A DNA stretch of 64,000 nucleotides from Streptomyces sp. 3214.6 (GTDB taxonomy: Bacteria > Actinomycetota > Actinomycetes > Streptomycetales > Streptomycetaceae). The notes beneath the pieces were generated by a model. It did not search any database. It saw only the letters and a program-made list of their open reading frames with translations, and was not told the DNA's origin. The stretch is from NCBI RefSeq assembly GCF_900129855.1, contig NZ_LT670819.1:4898001-4962000 (forward strand). The letters are read 5' to 3'. The translations under genes and the position numbers were made by a program. Shown here piece after piece: positions 16,772 through 25,868 of the stretch (position 1 is its first letter; every line of letters begins with the position of its first letter).

Positions 16772-17752
16772 TCAGGCGGTCTGCGGGCCGCCCTCCGTCA
16801 TCCCGTGCACCGCCGGGATCGTGCCCAGTCGGCCCTTCTGGAAGTCCTCGAACGCCTGCTGCAGCTCGTCCTTGGTGTTCATGACGAACGGGCCGTAGTG
16901 AGCCATCGGCTCACGGATCGGCTGGCCGCCCAGCAGCACGACCTCCAGGTCCGGGGTGTGGGAGTCCTGCTTCTCGTCCGCGCGGACGGTCAGCGAACCG
17001 CCGGCGCCGAAGACCGCCGTCTGGCCCAGGTGGATCGGACGGCGCTCGGCACCGACCGAGCCCTTGCCCGCCAGGACGTACGCGAGGCCGTTGAAGTCCT
17101 CCCGCCACGGCAGTGTGACCTCCGCGCCCGGCGCCAGCGTCGCGTGGATCATCGTGATCGGGGTGTGCGTGATGCCGGGGCCCTGGTGGCCGTCCAGTTC
17201 ACCGGCGATGACCCGCAGGAGCGCGCCGCCGTCGGGGGTGGTGAGCAGCTGGACGTTGCCGCCGCGAATGTCCTGGTAGCGCGGCGCCATCATCTTGTCC
17301 TTCGCCGGCAGGTTCACCCACAGCTGGAGACCGTGGAAGAGACCGCCGGACATGACCAGCGACTCCGGCGGCGCCTCGATGTGGAGGAGGCCCGAGCCGG
17401 CCGTCATCCACTGGGTGTCGCCGTTGGTGATGGTGCCGCCGCCGCCCTGGCTGTCCTGGTGGTCGAAGATGCCGTCGATGATGTAGGTGACGGTCTCGAA
17501 GCCGCGGTGCGGATGCCAGGGCGTGCCCTTCGGCTCGCCCGGCGCGTACTCCACCTCGCCCATCTGGTCCATCATGATGAACGGGTCGAGGTGGCGGTAG
17601 TTGATCCCGGCGAACGCGCGGCGCACCGGGAAGCCCTCGCCCTCGAATCCGCTGGGCGCGGTCGTGACGGTGAGCACGGGACGTGCCACCGCGTCCGCCG
17701 CTGCGGTGACGCGGGGCAGGGTCAGCGGGTTGTCGATGGTCACTGCGGGCAT
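16772..17752 (-). CDS. Pirin family protein
   Basis: This 326-residue cytosolic bicupin should act as a quercetinase-like dioxygenase or a metal-dependent regulator. The N-terminal cupin has PWHPHRGFETVTYIIDG and H-x106-type E/H ligands near MTAGSGLLHIEAPPES, the iron-binding set of pirins (three His and one Glu). The C-terminal cupin covers TITMIHATLAPGAEVTLP and onwards and normally lacks metal. I start it at ATG 17752, six nucleotides from a perfect AGGAGG; an upstream in-frame ATG at 17815 has no ribosome site. It is monocistronic, with hairpin terminators on both sides. Confidence 0.9.
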   Translation of the reverse strand: MPAVTIDNPLTLPRVTAAADAVARPVLTVTTAPSGFEGEGFPVRRAFAGINYRHLDPFIMMDQMGEVEYAPGEPKGTPWHPHRGFETVTYIIDGIFDHQDSQGGGGTITNGDTQWMTAGSGLLHIEAPPESLVMSGGLFHGLQLWVNLPAKDKMMAPRYQDIRGGNVQLLTTPDGGALLRVIAGELDGHQGPGITHTPITMIHATLAPGAEVTLPWREDFNGLAYVLAGKGSVGAERRPIHLGQTAVFGAGGSLTVRADEKQDSHTPDLEVVLLGGQPIREPMAHYGPFVMNTKDELQQAFEDFQKGRLGTIPAVHGMTEGGPQTA

Positions 17753-17824
17753 GTCCGACCTCCTAGGGCGACGTGCATCCGAGTTTAGTTGAGCATTGAA
17801 CTTTCTGCCACCCACAACGACGAA

Positions 17825-17850
17825 AGCCCGGAGGACATTCCCTCCGGGCT
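17825..17850 (-). terminator. Terminator of secreted propeller/Ig-like gene
   Basis: AGCCCGGAGG pairs perfectly with CCTCCGGGCT around the 6-nt loop ACATTC, 20 bp beyond the stop codon at 17870. Confidence 0.8.
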
Positions 17851-17869
17851 CCGCCGTTGTTCAGACGGG

Positions 17870-19819
17870 TCAGTTGCTGAAGTACAGGTACTTCCAGGCC
17901 CCGATCGTCGTCGCGTTCGCGCTGTCGCCGGACGCGCCGTCGACGTACGACGAGCGCACACGGGCCTTGATGCCGGACTCACCGGGGGCACCGAGGTTCA
18001 CGGCCGACTTCCCGTTCGGAGCGAGGGCGAAGTACTCCGAGCCCGTCGTGTACCAGGCGCCCTGGAAGTAGACCTGCAGCTCGAGGCGCTGCTTGCGGCC
18101 GGGGTAGTAGGACATGGCCGTGGTGATGACCGGGGCGGTGTTCTTGTGGAACCAGTAGTACGACGTCGAGCCGATCCTGGCCGTCTTGTAGTGCTTGGAG
18201 ACGGCGGTGGAGACGTTGACCCGGGCGTATGCCGTGACCTTCACGCTCTTCGGGGCGTAGCGGGCGTCGCCCGCGAAGACCGCGGTGACCGTCGTGTCGC
18301 GGGTCATGTCGACGGTCGCGACGAGGTTGCCGACGGAGTTGACCGTGCCGGTCTTGATCAGCCTCTTGGGCGCGTCACCCCCGTAGGGGTCCGACCAGAT
18401 CTCGACCTTGCGGCTCTTGTAGGTCGCCCCGAGGTGCGCCGTGAACTTGACGTCGGCGCCGTTGCTGTACACCTTGCCGTTGTTGTTCAGGGTCAGGGCC
18501 ACGGCCGCGCGGGAGACGGCCACCTTGTCGGAGGCCGAGACCGCGGTGTGCTCGGCGTCGCCGGCGTAGGCGACCGTGTACGTGACCGTGCCGCCGGCCG
18601 GCGGGGTGTCCGTGACGGAGTACGTGCCGTCCGCCTTGACCGTGGCGGCCGCCAGCGCCTTGCCGGACGGGCTCTCCAGGTCGGTGCGGGTGACCACGAG
18701 CTTCGTGCCCGCCGGGAGCGGGACGCTCGCCGAGATCTTTCCGGTGATCGTGAGCGGCTTGGCGCGGGTCGCGGAGGCGGGGGCGTCGGCCGTGAGGGTC
18801 GGCACGCTGAGCGCCGGGCCGGTGAACGCCTTCAGGGTGTAGGTGTTGTTCGTGGTGCCGGTCAGGGCGAACAGCCGCGAGGAGTCGGGGGCCCAGGCCA
18901 CCTCGCCCATCGTCGAGTCGCCCGCGTCGATGCGGCGCACCGGCGTGGCGGCGCCCGGCTTGTAGACGTTCACGTGGCGGTCGTAGACCTGCGCGACCAG
19001 GCCGCCCGGCGAGACGTCGCCGAACCAGCCGGTCTCCGAGAGGTTCGTGCCCTCGGAGATCTCCCCGTCGGCGTACGACAGTCGCCGGGTGCCGTTCCAC
19101 AGCACCTCGGAGGTACCGGGGACGAGGTCGACGTCCGCGAAGGAGCGCCCGGCGTCGCTCTTGGCGACCACCTGCGGGGTGGCGCCCGAGACGTCGAGCA
19201 CGTTGGTCGCGCCGGGGCTGGTCCCGCTGTCGGTGTAGGTCAGCAGGCCGGGGGCGGACGGATCGGCGTCGAGGAGCCCCGAGTTGTAGTACGGGGTGAC
19301 CGCCTCCGGGAGCAGGCCCAGCGTCGCGGTGGTGGCCGGGTCGGTGGCTGTGGGGTCGATGGAGCCCAGGTTGCCGTGCCAGGAGTTGTCCTCGCCGATG
19401 CTGCGGTACGAGAACCACAGCCGTCCGCCCGTGAAGGCGACGTCGTGCGGGAGGATGCCCTCGCCGAGGGCGTACGTGGACCTGACGGTCAGAGTGGCCG
19501 CGTCGAGCGCCACGATCGCGTGCGTCTCGGGCAGCGCCGCGTAGAGGGTGGCGCCGTCGGCCGAGAGCGCGAGATCGCTGAGCTCGCCGAAGCCGACGTT
19601 CAGGCCGACGAGGGTGCCGTTGTAGTCGGTGGCCAGGATCCGCCCGTTGGCCTGATCGCCCACGAAGACGCGCTGGAGCGCGCCGTCCGCGACGAGACCG
19701 ACGGGCGAGGTGAGGACGGCCGTGGCGGCCGAGGCGGTGCCGGCCGCGGCGATGCTCAGGGCCGCGGAGCTGACGAGGACCGCGAGTGCTGTCGCGGCCG
19801 AGGTGCTGCGCATGCGCAC
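17870..19819 (-). CDS. Secreted beta-propeller / Ig-like repeat protein
   Basis: This is a 649-residue exported protein of unknown function. GTG 19819 (MRMRSTSAATALAVLVSS...) follows a GGGGG ribosome site at 9 nt and gives a clean signal peptide ending ASA near residue 33. Residues about 35-330 contain repeated beta-strand blocks such as VGLVADGALQRVFVGD, SDLALSADGATLYAAL and EVAWAPDSSRLFAL, typical of a YVTN/NHL-like propeller. Two Ig-like modules follow (about 345-435 with LTITGKISASVPLPAGTKLVV, and about 440-530 with VTAVFAGDARYAPKSVKV). The C-terminal domain is Tyr/Trp-rich. Secretion plus the propeller-Ig build suggests a surface or matrix adhesion role (inference). Confidence 0.75.
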   Translation of the reverse strand: MRMRSTSAATALAVLVSSAALSIAAAGTASAATAVLTSPVGLVADGALQRVFVGDQANGRILATDYNGTLVGLNVGFGELSDLALSADGATLYAALPETHAIVALDAATLTVRSTYALGEGILPHDVAFTGGRLWFSYRSIGEDNSWHGNLGSIDPTATDPATTATLGLLPEAVTPYYNSGLLDADPSAPGLLTYTDSGTSPGATNVLDVSGATPQVVAKSDAGRSFADVDLVPGTSEVLWNGTRRLSYADGEISEGTNLSETGWFGDVSPGGLVAQVYDRHVNVYKPGAATPVRRIDAGDSTMGEVAWAPDSSRLFALTGTTNNTYTLKAFTGPALSVPTLTADAPASATRAKPLTITGKISASVPLPAGTKLVVTRTDLESPSGKALAAATVKADGTYSVTDTPPAGGTVTYTVAYAGDAEHTAVSASDKVAVSRAAVALTLNNNGKVYSNGADVKFTAHLGATYKSRKVEIWSDPYGGDAPKRLIKTGTVNSVGNLVATVDMTRDTTVTAVFAGDARYAPKSVKVTAYARVNVSTAVSKHYKTARIGSTSYYWFHKNTAPVITTAMSYYPGRKQRLELQVYFQGAWYTTGSEYFALAPNGKSAVNLGAPGESGIKARVRSSYVDGASGDSANATTIGAWKYLYFSN

Positions 19820-20030
19820 AGTGATGAACCCCCACAAGAGAACCCGGTGGTCCGGGTGATGAGAGCGCCGCGCGGCACCCGGACGTGACCGCGTGAGAGC
19901 GGTGTCGTACGGGGCGCGGCTGCCTGGGGCAACTCTATGGCATGCCTGTGACAACCCAAGGAGGAATTTCCGCCCACCTCGGAGTCTCGGGAGGGGGCCG
20001 GGGACCACGGTCGCAGAGGGCAGGGACCGC

Positions 20031-20510
20031 TCAGCCGTACATCCGCCGCATCGCGAACTCGACCATCTGCTCGACCGCCTTGGCGTCGAACACCATCCGG
20101 TGCTCGCCCTCCATGTCGAGGACGAAGCCGTAGCCGGTGGGCAGCAGGTCGATCACCTCGGCGCCGGTGATCACGAAGTACTTGGACTCCTTGCCCGCGT
20201 ACCGGCGCAGTTCCTTGAGGGAGGTGAACATCGGGATCACCGGCTGCTGGGTGTTGTGCAGGGCGAGGAAACCGGGGTTGTCGCCGCGCGGGCAGTAGAC
20301 CTTGGAGGTCGCGAAGACCTGCTGGAAGTCCTCCGCGGCGAGCTGCCCGGTGGTGAAGGCCCGCACCGCATCCGCGAGGGACGGCGGGGACGGCTCCGGA
20401 TAGAGCGGCTGCTGGCCGTACCCGCCGTGGCCGCCGGGCATCTGCTGCTGCGGCGGGGCGTACTGCTGTTGCGCAGCACCGCCGTCCATGGGCTGGCCGT
20501 ATCCGTACAT
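20031..20510 (-). CDS. SseB-like family protein
   Basis: This 159-residue soluble protein has a Gln/Pro/Gly/Tyr-rich disordered N-terminus (MYGYGQPMDGGAAQQQYAPP) to about residue 40. A compact domain follows: FTTGQLAAEDFQQVFATSKVYCPRG and NTQQPVIPMFTSLKELRRYAGKESKYFVITGAEVIDLLPTG match the SseB N-terminal fold found in many actinobacterial proteins of unknown role. There is no secretion system nearby, so the name should not be read as type III secretion. Start ATG 20510. It stands alone, divergent from the acyl-CoA dehydrogenase. Confidence 0.75.
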   Translation of the reverse strand: MYGYGQPMDGGAAQQQYAPPQQQMPGGHGGYGQQPLYPEPSPPSLADAVRAFTTGQLAAEDFQQVFATSKVYCPRGDNPGFLALHNTQQPVIPMFTSLKELRRYAGKESKYFVITGAEVIDLLPTGYGFVLDMEGEHRMVFDAKAVEQMVEFAMRRMYG

Positions 20511-20630
20511 GGGCGCAAGCGTACCGAGACGGGCCGCGCGGCGAAGGGGCGGGCGATTTAACTATCGGTCGATACGAAGATGTCGGAGTAGACCCTTCTC
20601 ACACTTGGACGAGTAGGGGTTGCGACTTAT

Positions 20631-20642
20631 TACCGGCGGGTA
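20631..20642. promoter_or_regulatory. Candidate operator upstream of acyl-CoA dehydrogenase
   Basis: TACCGGCGGGTA is an imperfect palindrome with TACC/GGTA half-sites, 88 bp before the start codon. It looks like a TetR- or FadR-type fatty-acid regulator site, but the assignment is tentative. A second short palindrome, TATCGGTCGATA, lies at 20563-20574. Confidence 0.35.
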
Positions 20643-20729
20643 GCATCATCGTAGGTACTTGCTACTTGTTGGTATGTGAACTAGCGCGAGGTCCAGTGCC
20701 TCGCCGAATCTCTCTACGGAGCCGTCGCC

Positions 20730-22556
20730 ATGGGGCACTACAAGTCGAATCTCCGCGACATCGAGTTCAACCTCTTCGAGGTGCTCGGGCGCGACAAGCT
20801 GTACGGCACCGGCCCGTTCGAGGAGATGGACACCGAGACCGCGAAGAGCATCCTCGAGGAGATGACCCGCCTCGCGGAGAACGAGCTGGCGGAGTCCTTC
20901 GCCGACGCCGACCGCAACCCGCCGGTCTTCGACCCGGAGACCAACACCGCGCCGGTTCCCGCGTCCTTCAAGAAGAGCTACAAGGCCTTCATGAACTCCG
21001 AGTACTGGCGGCTCGGCCTGCCCGAGGAGATCGGCGGCACGACCTCGCCCCGCTCCCTGATCTGGGCCTTCGCCGAGCTGATCCTGGGCGCCAACCCGGC
21101 CGTCTGGATGTACTCCTCGGGCCCCGCGTTCGCCGGCATCCTCTTCGAGGAGGGCAACGACGTACAGAAGAAGATCGCCCAGCTCGCCGTCGAGAAGAGC
21201 TGGGGCTCCACCATGGTCCTCACCGAGCCGGACGCCGGCTCGGACGTGGGCGCCGGCCGCACCAAGGCCATCCAGCAGGAGGACGGCTCCTGGCACATCG
21301 AGGGCGTGAAGCGGTTCATCACCTCCGGTGAGCACGACATGGAGGAGAACATCCTCCACTACGTCCTCGCCCGCCCGGAGGGCCACGGCCCCGGCACCAA
21401 GGGCCTGTCACTCTTCCTCGTCCCGAAGTACCTCTTCGACTTCGAGACCGGCGAGCTGGGCGAGCGCAACGGCGTGTACGCGACGAACGTCGAGCACAAG
21501 ATGGGCCTCAAGGCGTCCAACACCTGCGAGATGACCTTCGGCGACCAGCACCCCGCCAAGGGCTGGCTGATCGGCGACAAGCACGACGGCATCCGCCAGA
21601 TGTTCCGCATCATCGAGTTCGCCCGCATGATGGTCGGCACGAAGGCGATCTCCACGCTGTCGACGGGCTACCTGAACGCGCTGGAGTACGCCAAGGAGCG
21701 CGTCCAGGGTCCCGACCTGGCGAACTTCATGGACAAGTCCGCGCCCAAGGTCACCATCACCCACCACCCGGACGTGCGCCGCTCCCTGATGACGCAGAAG
21801 GCGTACGCGGAGGGCATGCGCGCGCTGGTGCTCTACACGGCCTCCGTCCAGGACGAGATCCAGGTCAAGGAGGCGGCGGGCGAGGACATCAAGGCGCTGG
21901 AGGCCCTGAACGACCTGCTCCTGCCGATCGTCAAGGGCTACGGCTCCGAGAAGGGCTACGAGCAGCTCGCCCAGTCGCTCCAGACCTTCGGCGGCTCCGG
22001 CTTCCTGCAGGAGTACCCGATCGAGCAGTACATCCGCGACGCCAAGATCGACACCCTGTACGAGGGCACCACCGCGATCCAGGGCCAGGACTTCTTCTTC
22101 CGGAAGATCGTCCGCAACCAGGGCGCGGCACTGAACTCCCTCGCCGAGGACATCAAGAAGTTCCTCGCGCTCGGCACCGGCGGCGAGGAGCTGGCGGGCG
22201 CCCGCGAGCACCTGGCGAAGGCGGCCGTCGAGCTGGAGGCCATCGTCGGCCTGATGCTGACCGACCTCGCGGCCACCGAGCAGGACGTCAAGAACATCTA
22301 CAAGGTGGGCCTGAACACCAGCCGCCTGCTGCTGGCCTCGGGTGACGTGGTCGTCGGCTACCTGCTGCTGAAGGGCGCCGCGGTCGCCGCCGAGAAGCTG
22401 GAGACGGCCACGGCCAAGGACCGCGCGTTCTACACCGGCAAGATCGCGGCGGCGAAGTTCTTCGCGGCGAACGTCCTGCCGGGCGTCACGCTGGCCCGCA
22501 AGATCGCCGCGGACGTCGAGCTTGACCTGATGGAACTGGACGAGGCCGCGTTCTAG
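20730..22556 (+). CDS. Acyl-CoA dehydrogenase (long FadE type)
   Basis: This 608-residue FAD flavoenzyme oxidises acyl-CoA to trans-2-enoyl-CoA in beta-oxidation. It has the 600-residue layout with an extended C-terminal helical domain, unlike the 380-residue classical enzymes. Conserved features are MVLTEPDAGSDVGAGRTKA (FAD/substrate loop), the middle beta-domain, and TLYEGTTAIQGQDFFFRKI, where the Glu aligns with the catalytic base of this subfamily. The ATG at 20730 follows GGAG by 9 nt. It is monocistronic, closed by a hairpin at 22586. A palindromic candidate operator upstream suggests fatty-acid-responsive control. Confidence 0.93.
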   Translation: MGHYKSNLRDIEFNLFEVLGRDKLYGTGPFEEMDTETAKSILEEMTRLAENELAESFADADRNPPVFDPETNTAPVPASFKKSYKAFMNSEYWRLGLPEEIGGTTSPRSLIWAFAELILGANPAVWMYSSGPAFAGILFEEGNDVQKKIAQLAVEKSWGSTMVLTEPDAGSDVGAGRTKAIQQEDGSWHIEGVKRFITSGEHDMEENILHYVLARPEGHGPGTKGLSLFLVPKYLFDFETGELGERNGVYATNVEHKMGLKASNTCEMTFGDQHPAKGWLIGDKHDGIRQMFRIIEFARMMVGTKAISTLSTGYLNALEYAKERVQGPDLANFMDKSAPKVTITHHPDVRRSLMTQKAYAEGMRALVLYTASVQDEIQVKEAAGEDIKALEALNDLLLPIVKGYGSEKGYEQLAQSLQTFGGSGFLQEYPIEQYIRDAKIDTLYEGTTAIQGQDFFFRKIVRNQGAALNSLAEDIKKFLALGTGGEELAGAREHLAKAAVELEAIVGLMLTDLAATEQDVKNIYKVGLNTSRLLLASGDVVVGYLLLKGAAVAAEKLETATAKDRAFYTGKIAAAKFFAANVLPGVTLARKIAADVELDLMELDEAAF

Positions 22557-22585
22557 GAGCCGGCACTCCACACTGTCCTCACGAG

Positions 22586-22615
22586 AGCCCGCTCCCATCA
22601 CCGGGGGCGGGCTTT
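22586..22615 (+). terminator. Rho-independent terminator of acyl-CoA dehydrogenase
   Basis: AGCCCGCTCCC pairs with GGGGGCGGGCT (11 bp, one wobble) around ATCACC and is followed by TTTC. Confidence 0.8.
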
Positions 22616-22638
22616 CGTACGTCGTTAAGGTGAACCCC

Positions 22639-23937
22639 ATGAGCGAACCCTCCCGCTTCGACCGCGGCCACACCGACGACCTCATGACGTTCCTGACGGC
22701 GAGCCCGTCGCCGTACCACGCCGTGGCGAACGCGGCGGAGCGGCTGGAGAAGGCCGGATTCCGGCAGGTCTCGGAGACGGACGCCTGGGAAGGGACCAGC
22801 GGCGGCAAGTACGTGCTGCGCGGGGGCGCGATCGTGGCCTGGTACGTCCCCGAAGGCGCCGCGCCGCACACACCGTTCCGGATCATCGGCGCGCACACCG
22901 ACTCCCCGAACCTGCGCGTCAAACCGCGGCCCGACACCGGCGCGCACGGCTGGCGCCAGGTGGCCGTGGAGATCTACGGCGGCCCGCTGCTCAACTCCTG
23001 GCTCGACCGCGACCTGGGCCTGGCCGGCCGGCTGACCCTGCGGGACGGTTCGACGCGCCTGGTCGACGTCGGCCGCCCGCTGCTGCGCGTCCCCCAACTC
23101 GCCATCCACCTCGACCGTTCGGTCACCGCCGACGGCCTCAAGCTCGACAAGCAGCGCCATCTCCAGCCCGTCTGGGGCCTGGGCAACGACATGCGCGACG
23201 GCGACCTCATCGCCTTCCTGGAGGAGGAGGCCGGGCTGGCCGCCGGCCAGGTCACCGGCTGGGACCTGATGACGCACTCCGTAGAGCCGCCCGCCTACCT
23301 GGGCCGCGACCAGGAGCTGCTGGCCGGACCGCGCATGGACAACCTGCTGTCCGTGCACGCCGGGACGGCGGCGCTGGCGGCCGTGGCGACCGGCGGCGAG
23401 AAGCTGCCGTACATCCCGGTCCTGGCCGCCTTCGACCACGAGGAGAACGGCTCGCAGTCCGACACCGGCGCGGACGGACCGCTGCTGGGCAGCGTGCTGG
23501 AACGTTCGGTCTTCGCGCGCGGAGGGTCGTACGAGGACCGGGCGAGAGCCTTCGCGGGCACCGTCTGTCTGTCCTCCGACACCGGCCATGCCGTCCACCC
23601 CAACTACGGGGAGCGGCACGACCCGACGCACCACCCGCGGGTCAACGGCGGGCCGATCCTCAAGGTCAACGTCAACAACCGCTACGCCACGGACGGCACG
23701 GGCCGGGCGATCTTCGCCGCCGCCTGCGAGAAGGCGGACGTGCCGTTCCAGTCGTTCGTGTCCAACAACTCCATGCCCTGCGGCACGACCATCGGCCCGA
23801 TCACCGCGGCACGGCACGGCATCCGCACGGTCGACATCGGCGTGGCCATCCTGTCGATGCACAGCGCCCGGGAACTGTGCGGCGACGCCGACCCGTACCT
23901 GCTGGCCAACGCACTGGTGGCGTTCCTGGAAGGCTAG
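22639..23937 (+). CDS. apeB: M18 family aminopeptidase
   Basis: This 432-residue cytosolic zinc aminopeptidase should remove N-terminal, typically acidic or neutral, residues from peptides. The metal and catalytic set is visible: IIGAHTDSPNLRVKP (His and Asp), PRMDNLLSV (Asp bridge), FDHEENGSQ (catalytic and metal Glu pair), SSDTGHAVHPNY (Asp) and GVAILSMHSARE (His). ATG 22639 follows AAGG by 8 nt and is preferred over the in-frame GTG at 22630. It follows the dehydrogenase terminator, so it is probably an independent unit. Confidence 0.93.
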   Translation: MSEPSRFDRGHTDDLMTFLTASPSPYHAVANAAERLEKAGFRQVSETDAWEGTSGGKYVLRGGAIVAWYVPEGAAPHTPFRIIGAHTDSPNLRVKPRPDTGAHGWRQVAVEIYGGPLLNSWLDRDLGLAGRLTLRDGSTRLVDVGRPLLRVPQLAIHLDRSVTADGLKLDKQRHLQPVWGLGNDMRDGDLIAFLEEEAGLAAGQVTGWDLMTHSVEPPAYLGRDQELLAGPRMDNLLSVHAGTAALAAVATGGEKLPYIPVLAAFDHEENGSQSDTGADGPLLGSVLERSVFARGGSYEDRARAFAGTVCLSSDTGHAVHPNYGERHDPTHHPRVNGGPILKVNVNNRYATDGTGRAIFAAACEKADVPFQSFVSNNSMPCGTTIGPITAARHGIRTVDIGVAILSMHSARELCGDADPYLLANALVAFLEG

Positions 23938-24027
23938 TCGAGGGACGGTCGGGGGTACTTCGCGGGAAGGGGGGTACCCGCCCGTCGGAGCCGGACCGAC
24001 CGGTACTCCTGACAGGGAGGCGACATC

Positions 24028-24282
24028 ATGGGCCTCGGCGGGTGCATCATCCTCATCGCCGTGGGAGCCATCCTCACGTTCGCGACCGACTGGGACATGC
24101 AGGGAGTCAACCTCGACCTGGTCGGCGTCATCCTGATGATCGTGGGCCTGATCGGCGTGACGACCTTCAGCAGCATCGCCCGGCGCCGCCGGGTGATGGT
24201 GCCTCCCTCGACCACGGTGGTCGAGACCGACCGACACCGCGACGGCTACCGAGACGGGTACAGCGACGGCTACGGCGTCTGA
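24028..24282 (+). CDS. Small membrane protein, DUF6458-like
   Basis: This 84-residue protein has two transmembrane helices (GGCIILIAVGAILTFA at 4-19 and LVGVILMIVGLIGVTTF at 30-46) and a short charged tail with repeated DGYxDGY. It matches a small actinobacterial family (DUF6458) of unknown function. ATG 24028 follows GGGAGGCG. The gene sits between the aminopeptidase and a LURP-like gene, with separate spacing. Confidence 0.8.
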   Translation: MGLGGCIILIAVGAILTFATDWDMQGVNLDLVGVILMIVGLIGVTTFSSIARRRRVMVPPSTTVVETDRHRDGYRDGYSDGYGV

Positions 24283-24380
24283 CCTGACCCACTCCCGTCC
24301 GCCCCGCCCGTCCGCCCCGCCCTCAGCCCGTCGGCCTAGCGGCGGCGTTGCGGGGCGGGCGCCGGGGAAGCGGTACCGGT

Positions 24381-24878
24381 ATGAGATTCCTCGTGCGCGA
24401 CCGGCTCCTCGGCATCGGTGACGACTACTGGATCGAGGACGACCGGGGCAACAAGGTGTACCTCGTCGACGGCAAGGCGATGCGGCTGCGGGACACGTTC
24501 GAACTGAAGGACACCCGCGGGCAGGTCCTGATCGACATCCACCAGAAGATGTTCGCTCTGCGGGACACGATGGTGATCGAGCGGGGCGGTGAGCCGCTCG
24601 CGACGGTCCGGCGCAAACGGCTGTCCCTGCTGCGCAACCACTACCGGGTGGGCCTGGCGGACGGCCGCACCGAACTCGACGTCAGCGGCAAGATCCTCGA
24701 CCGGGAGTTCGCGATCGAGTACGACGGCGAACTCCTGGCCGTCGTCTCCCGGCGCTGGCTGCACGTGCGGGAGACCTACGGCGTCGACGTCGTGCGGGAC
24801 GACGCGGACCCGGCGCTGCTGATCGCGGTCGCGGTGTGCGTGATCCACCTCGCCGACAAGGAGCGGGAGGACGACTAG
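24381..24878 (+). CDS. LURP-one-related (tubby-like) protein
   Basis: This 165-residue soluble protein starts at ATG 24381 (MRFLVRDRLLGIGDDYWIED). The repeated beta-strand/turn pattern (NKVYLVDGKAMRLRDTFELKD, VLIDIHQKMFALRDTMVIERG, LRNHYRVGLADGRTELDVSGKILDREF) is that of the LURP-one/YxjI fold, a tubby-like 12-strand barrel. Function is unknown; scramblase-like or lipid-binding roles have been proposed for the wider fold. Its stop codon overlaps that of the convergent nitrilase gene by 4 nt (24875-24878). Confidence 0.8.
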   Translation: MRFLVRDRLLGIGDDYWIEDDRGNKVYLVDGKAMRLRDTFELKDTRGQVLIDIHQKMFALRDTMVIERGGEPLATVRRKRLSLLRNHYRVGLADGRTELDVSGKILDREFAIEYDGELLAVVSRRWLHVRETYGVDVVRDDADPALLIAVAVCVIHLADKEREDD

Positions 24879-25687
24879 GGGGTGTCCTGGTGAACTCGGG
24901 GCCGCGGCAGTCCGAGGACCCGGTCTTTCAGGGCAGGGAACTGTTCCCGGGTCGTGGCGACCTTCGCCGGGTCGAACTCGACCCTGAGGACCTCCTCGCC
25001 CGCGCCCGCCTCCGCCAGCACCTCGCCCCAGGGATCGACCACGATCGAGTGACCTGCCTGGGGAACTCCGGCGTGCGTCCCGGCCGTTCCACAGGCGAGC
25101 ACGAACGCCTGGTTCTCGACCGCCCGCGCCTGAGCCAGCAGCGTCCAGTGCGCCCTGCGGCGCTCGGGCCAGCCCGCGCAGACGACGAAGGTCTCGGCGC
25201 CGGCGTCCACGAGAGCGCGGAACAGTTCGGGGAAACGGAGGTCGTAGCAGGTGGCGATGCCGACGGTCGTCTCGGGGAGGCGGACCGTCGCCAGATCCTC
25301 GCCCGCGCCCATCAGCACGGCCTCGCCCTTGTCGAAGCCGAAGCGGTGGATCTTGCGGTAGGCGGCGGCGAGCTCACCGGAGGGGGAGAAGACGAGAGAC
25401 GTGTTGTAGAGGGTCCCCTCAGGGTCCCGCTCGGGAATCGAGCCCGCGTGCAGCCACACGCCCGCGTCGCTCGCGGCCTTGGCCATCGCCTCGTACGTCG
25501 GCCCTTCCAGGGGCTCGGCCTCGCTGCCGAAGTCCTCGTAGGCGAACGCCCCGGTCGTCCACAGTTCCGGCAGCACCACCAGGTCGGCCGCACCGGCCTG
25601 TTCCCGTACCAGCGCGGCGACCCGCAGCCGCCGCGATTCGACCGATTCACCCTGTTCTACGGCGATCTGGATCAGAGAGGCGCGCAC
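24875..25687 (-). CDS. Carbon-nitrogen hydrolase (nitrilase superfamily)
   Basis: This 270-residue cytosolic amidohydrolase has the catalytic triad regions LVVLPELWTTG (Glu), AAYRKIHRFGF (Lys) and VGIATCYDLRFPELFRAL (Cys). The sequence resembles the omega-amidase/YafV and NIT2-like branch, which hydrolyses 2-oxoglutaramate-type repair or salvage substrates, but the substrate cannot be fixed by eye. I start it at GTG 25687 (VRASLIQIAVEQ) behind GGTGG; a longer frame reaching 25885 adds an unconserved stretch. It is tail-to-tail with the LURP-like gene. Confidence 0.87.
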   Translation of the reverse strand: MRASLIQIAVEQGESVESRRLRVAALVREQAGAADLVVLPELWTTGAFAYEDFGSEAEPLEGPTYEAMAKAASDAGVWLHAGSIPERDPEGTLYNTSLVFSPSGELAAAYRKIHRFGFDKGEAVLMGAGEDLATVRLPETTVGIATCYDLRFPELFRALVDAGAETFVVCAGWPERRRAHWTLLAQARAVENQAFVLACGTAGTHAGVPQAGHSIVVDPWGEVLAEAGAGEEVLRVEFDPAKVATTREQFPALKDRVLGLPRPRVHQDTP

Positions 25688-25868
25688 ACTACCACCGTCC
25701 TGGCATTCGAGTCGTCCACACGGGCCTACGATCGTCACACGAAAGCACTGCCGGGGTGCCTCACAGCAGCGTAACTTAGCGTTCCGAAACACCGCCGACA
25801 GCAGCCACCTCCCGCTGGCAACGCCGCCACAGCCCACCCGAGTACCGACCGCCGAGGGGTCCCGTTCC

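Noticed and set aside
20031..20510. Type III secretion component (SseB name)
   Set aside because: No secretion genes are nearby. The SseB-like domain is widespread in actinobacteria without such systems.
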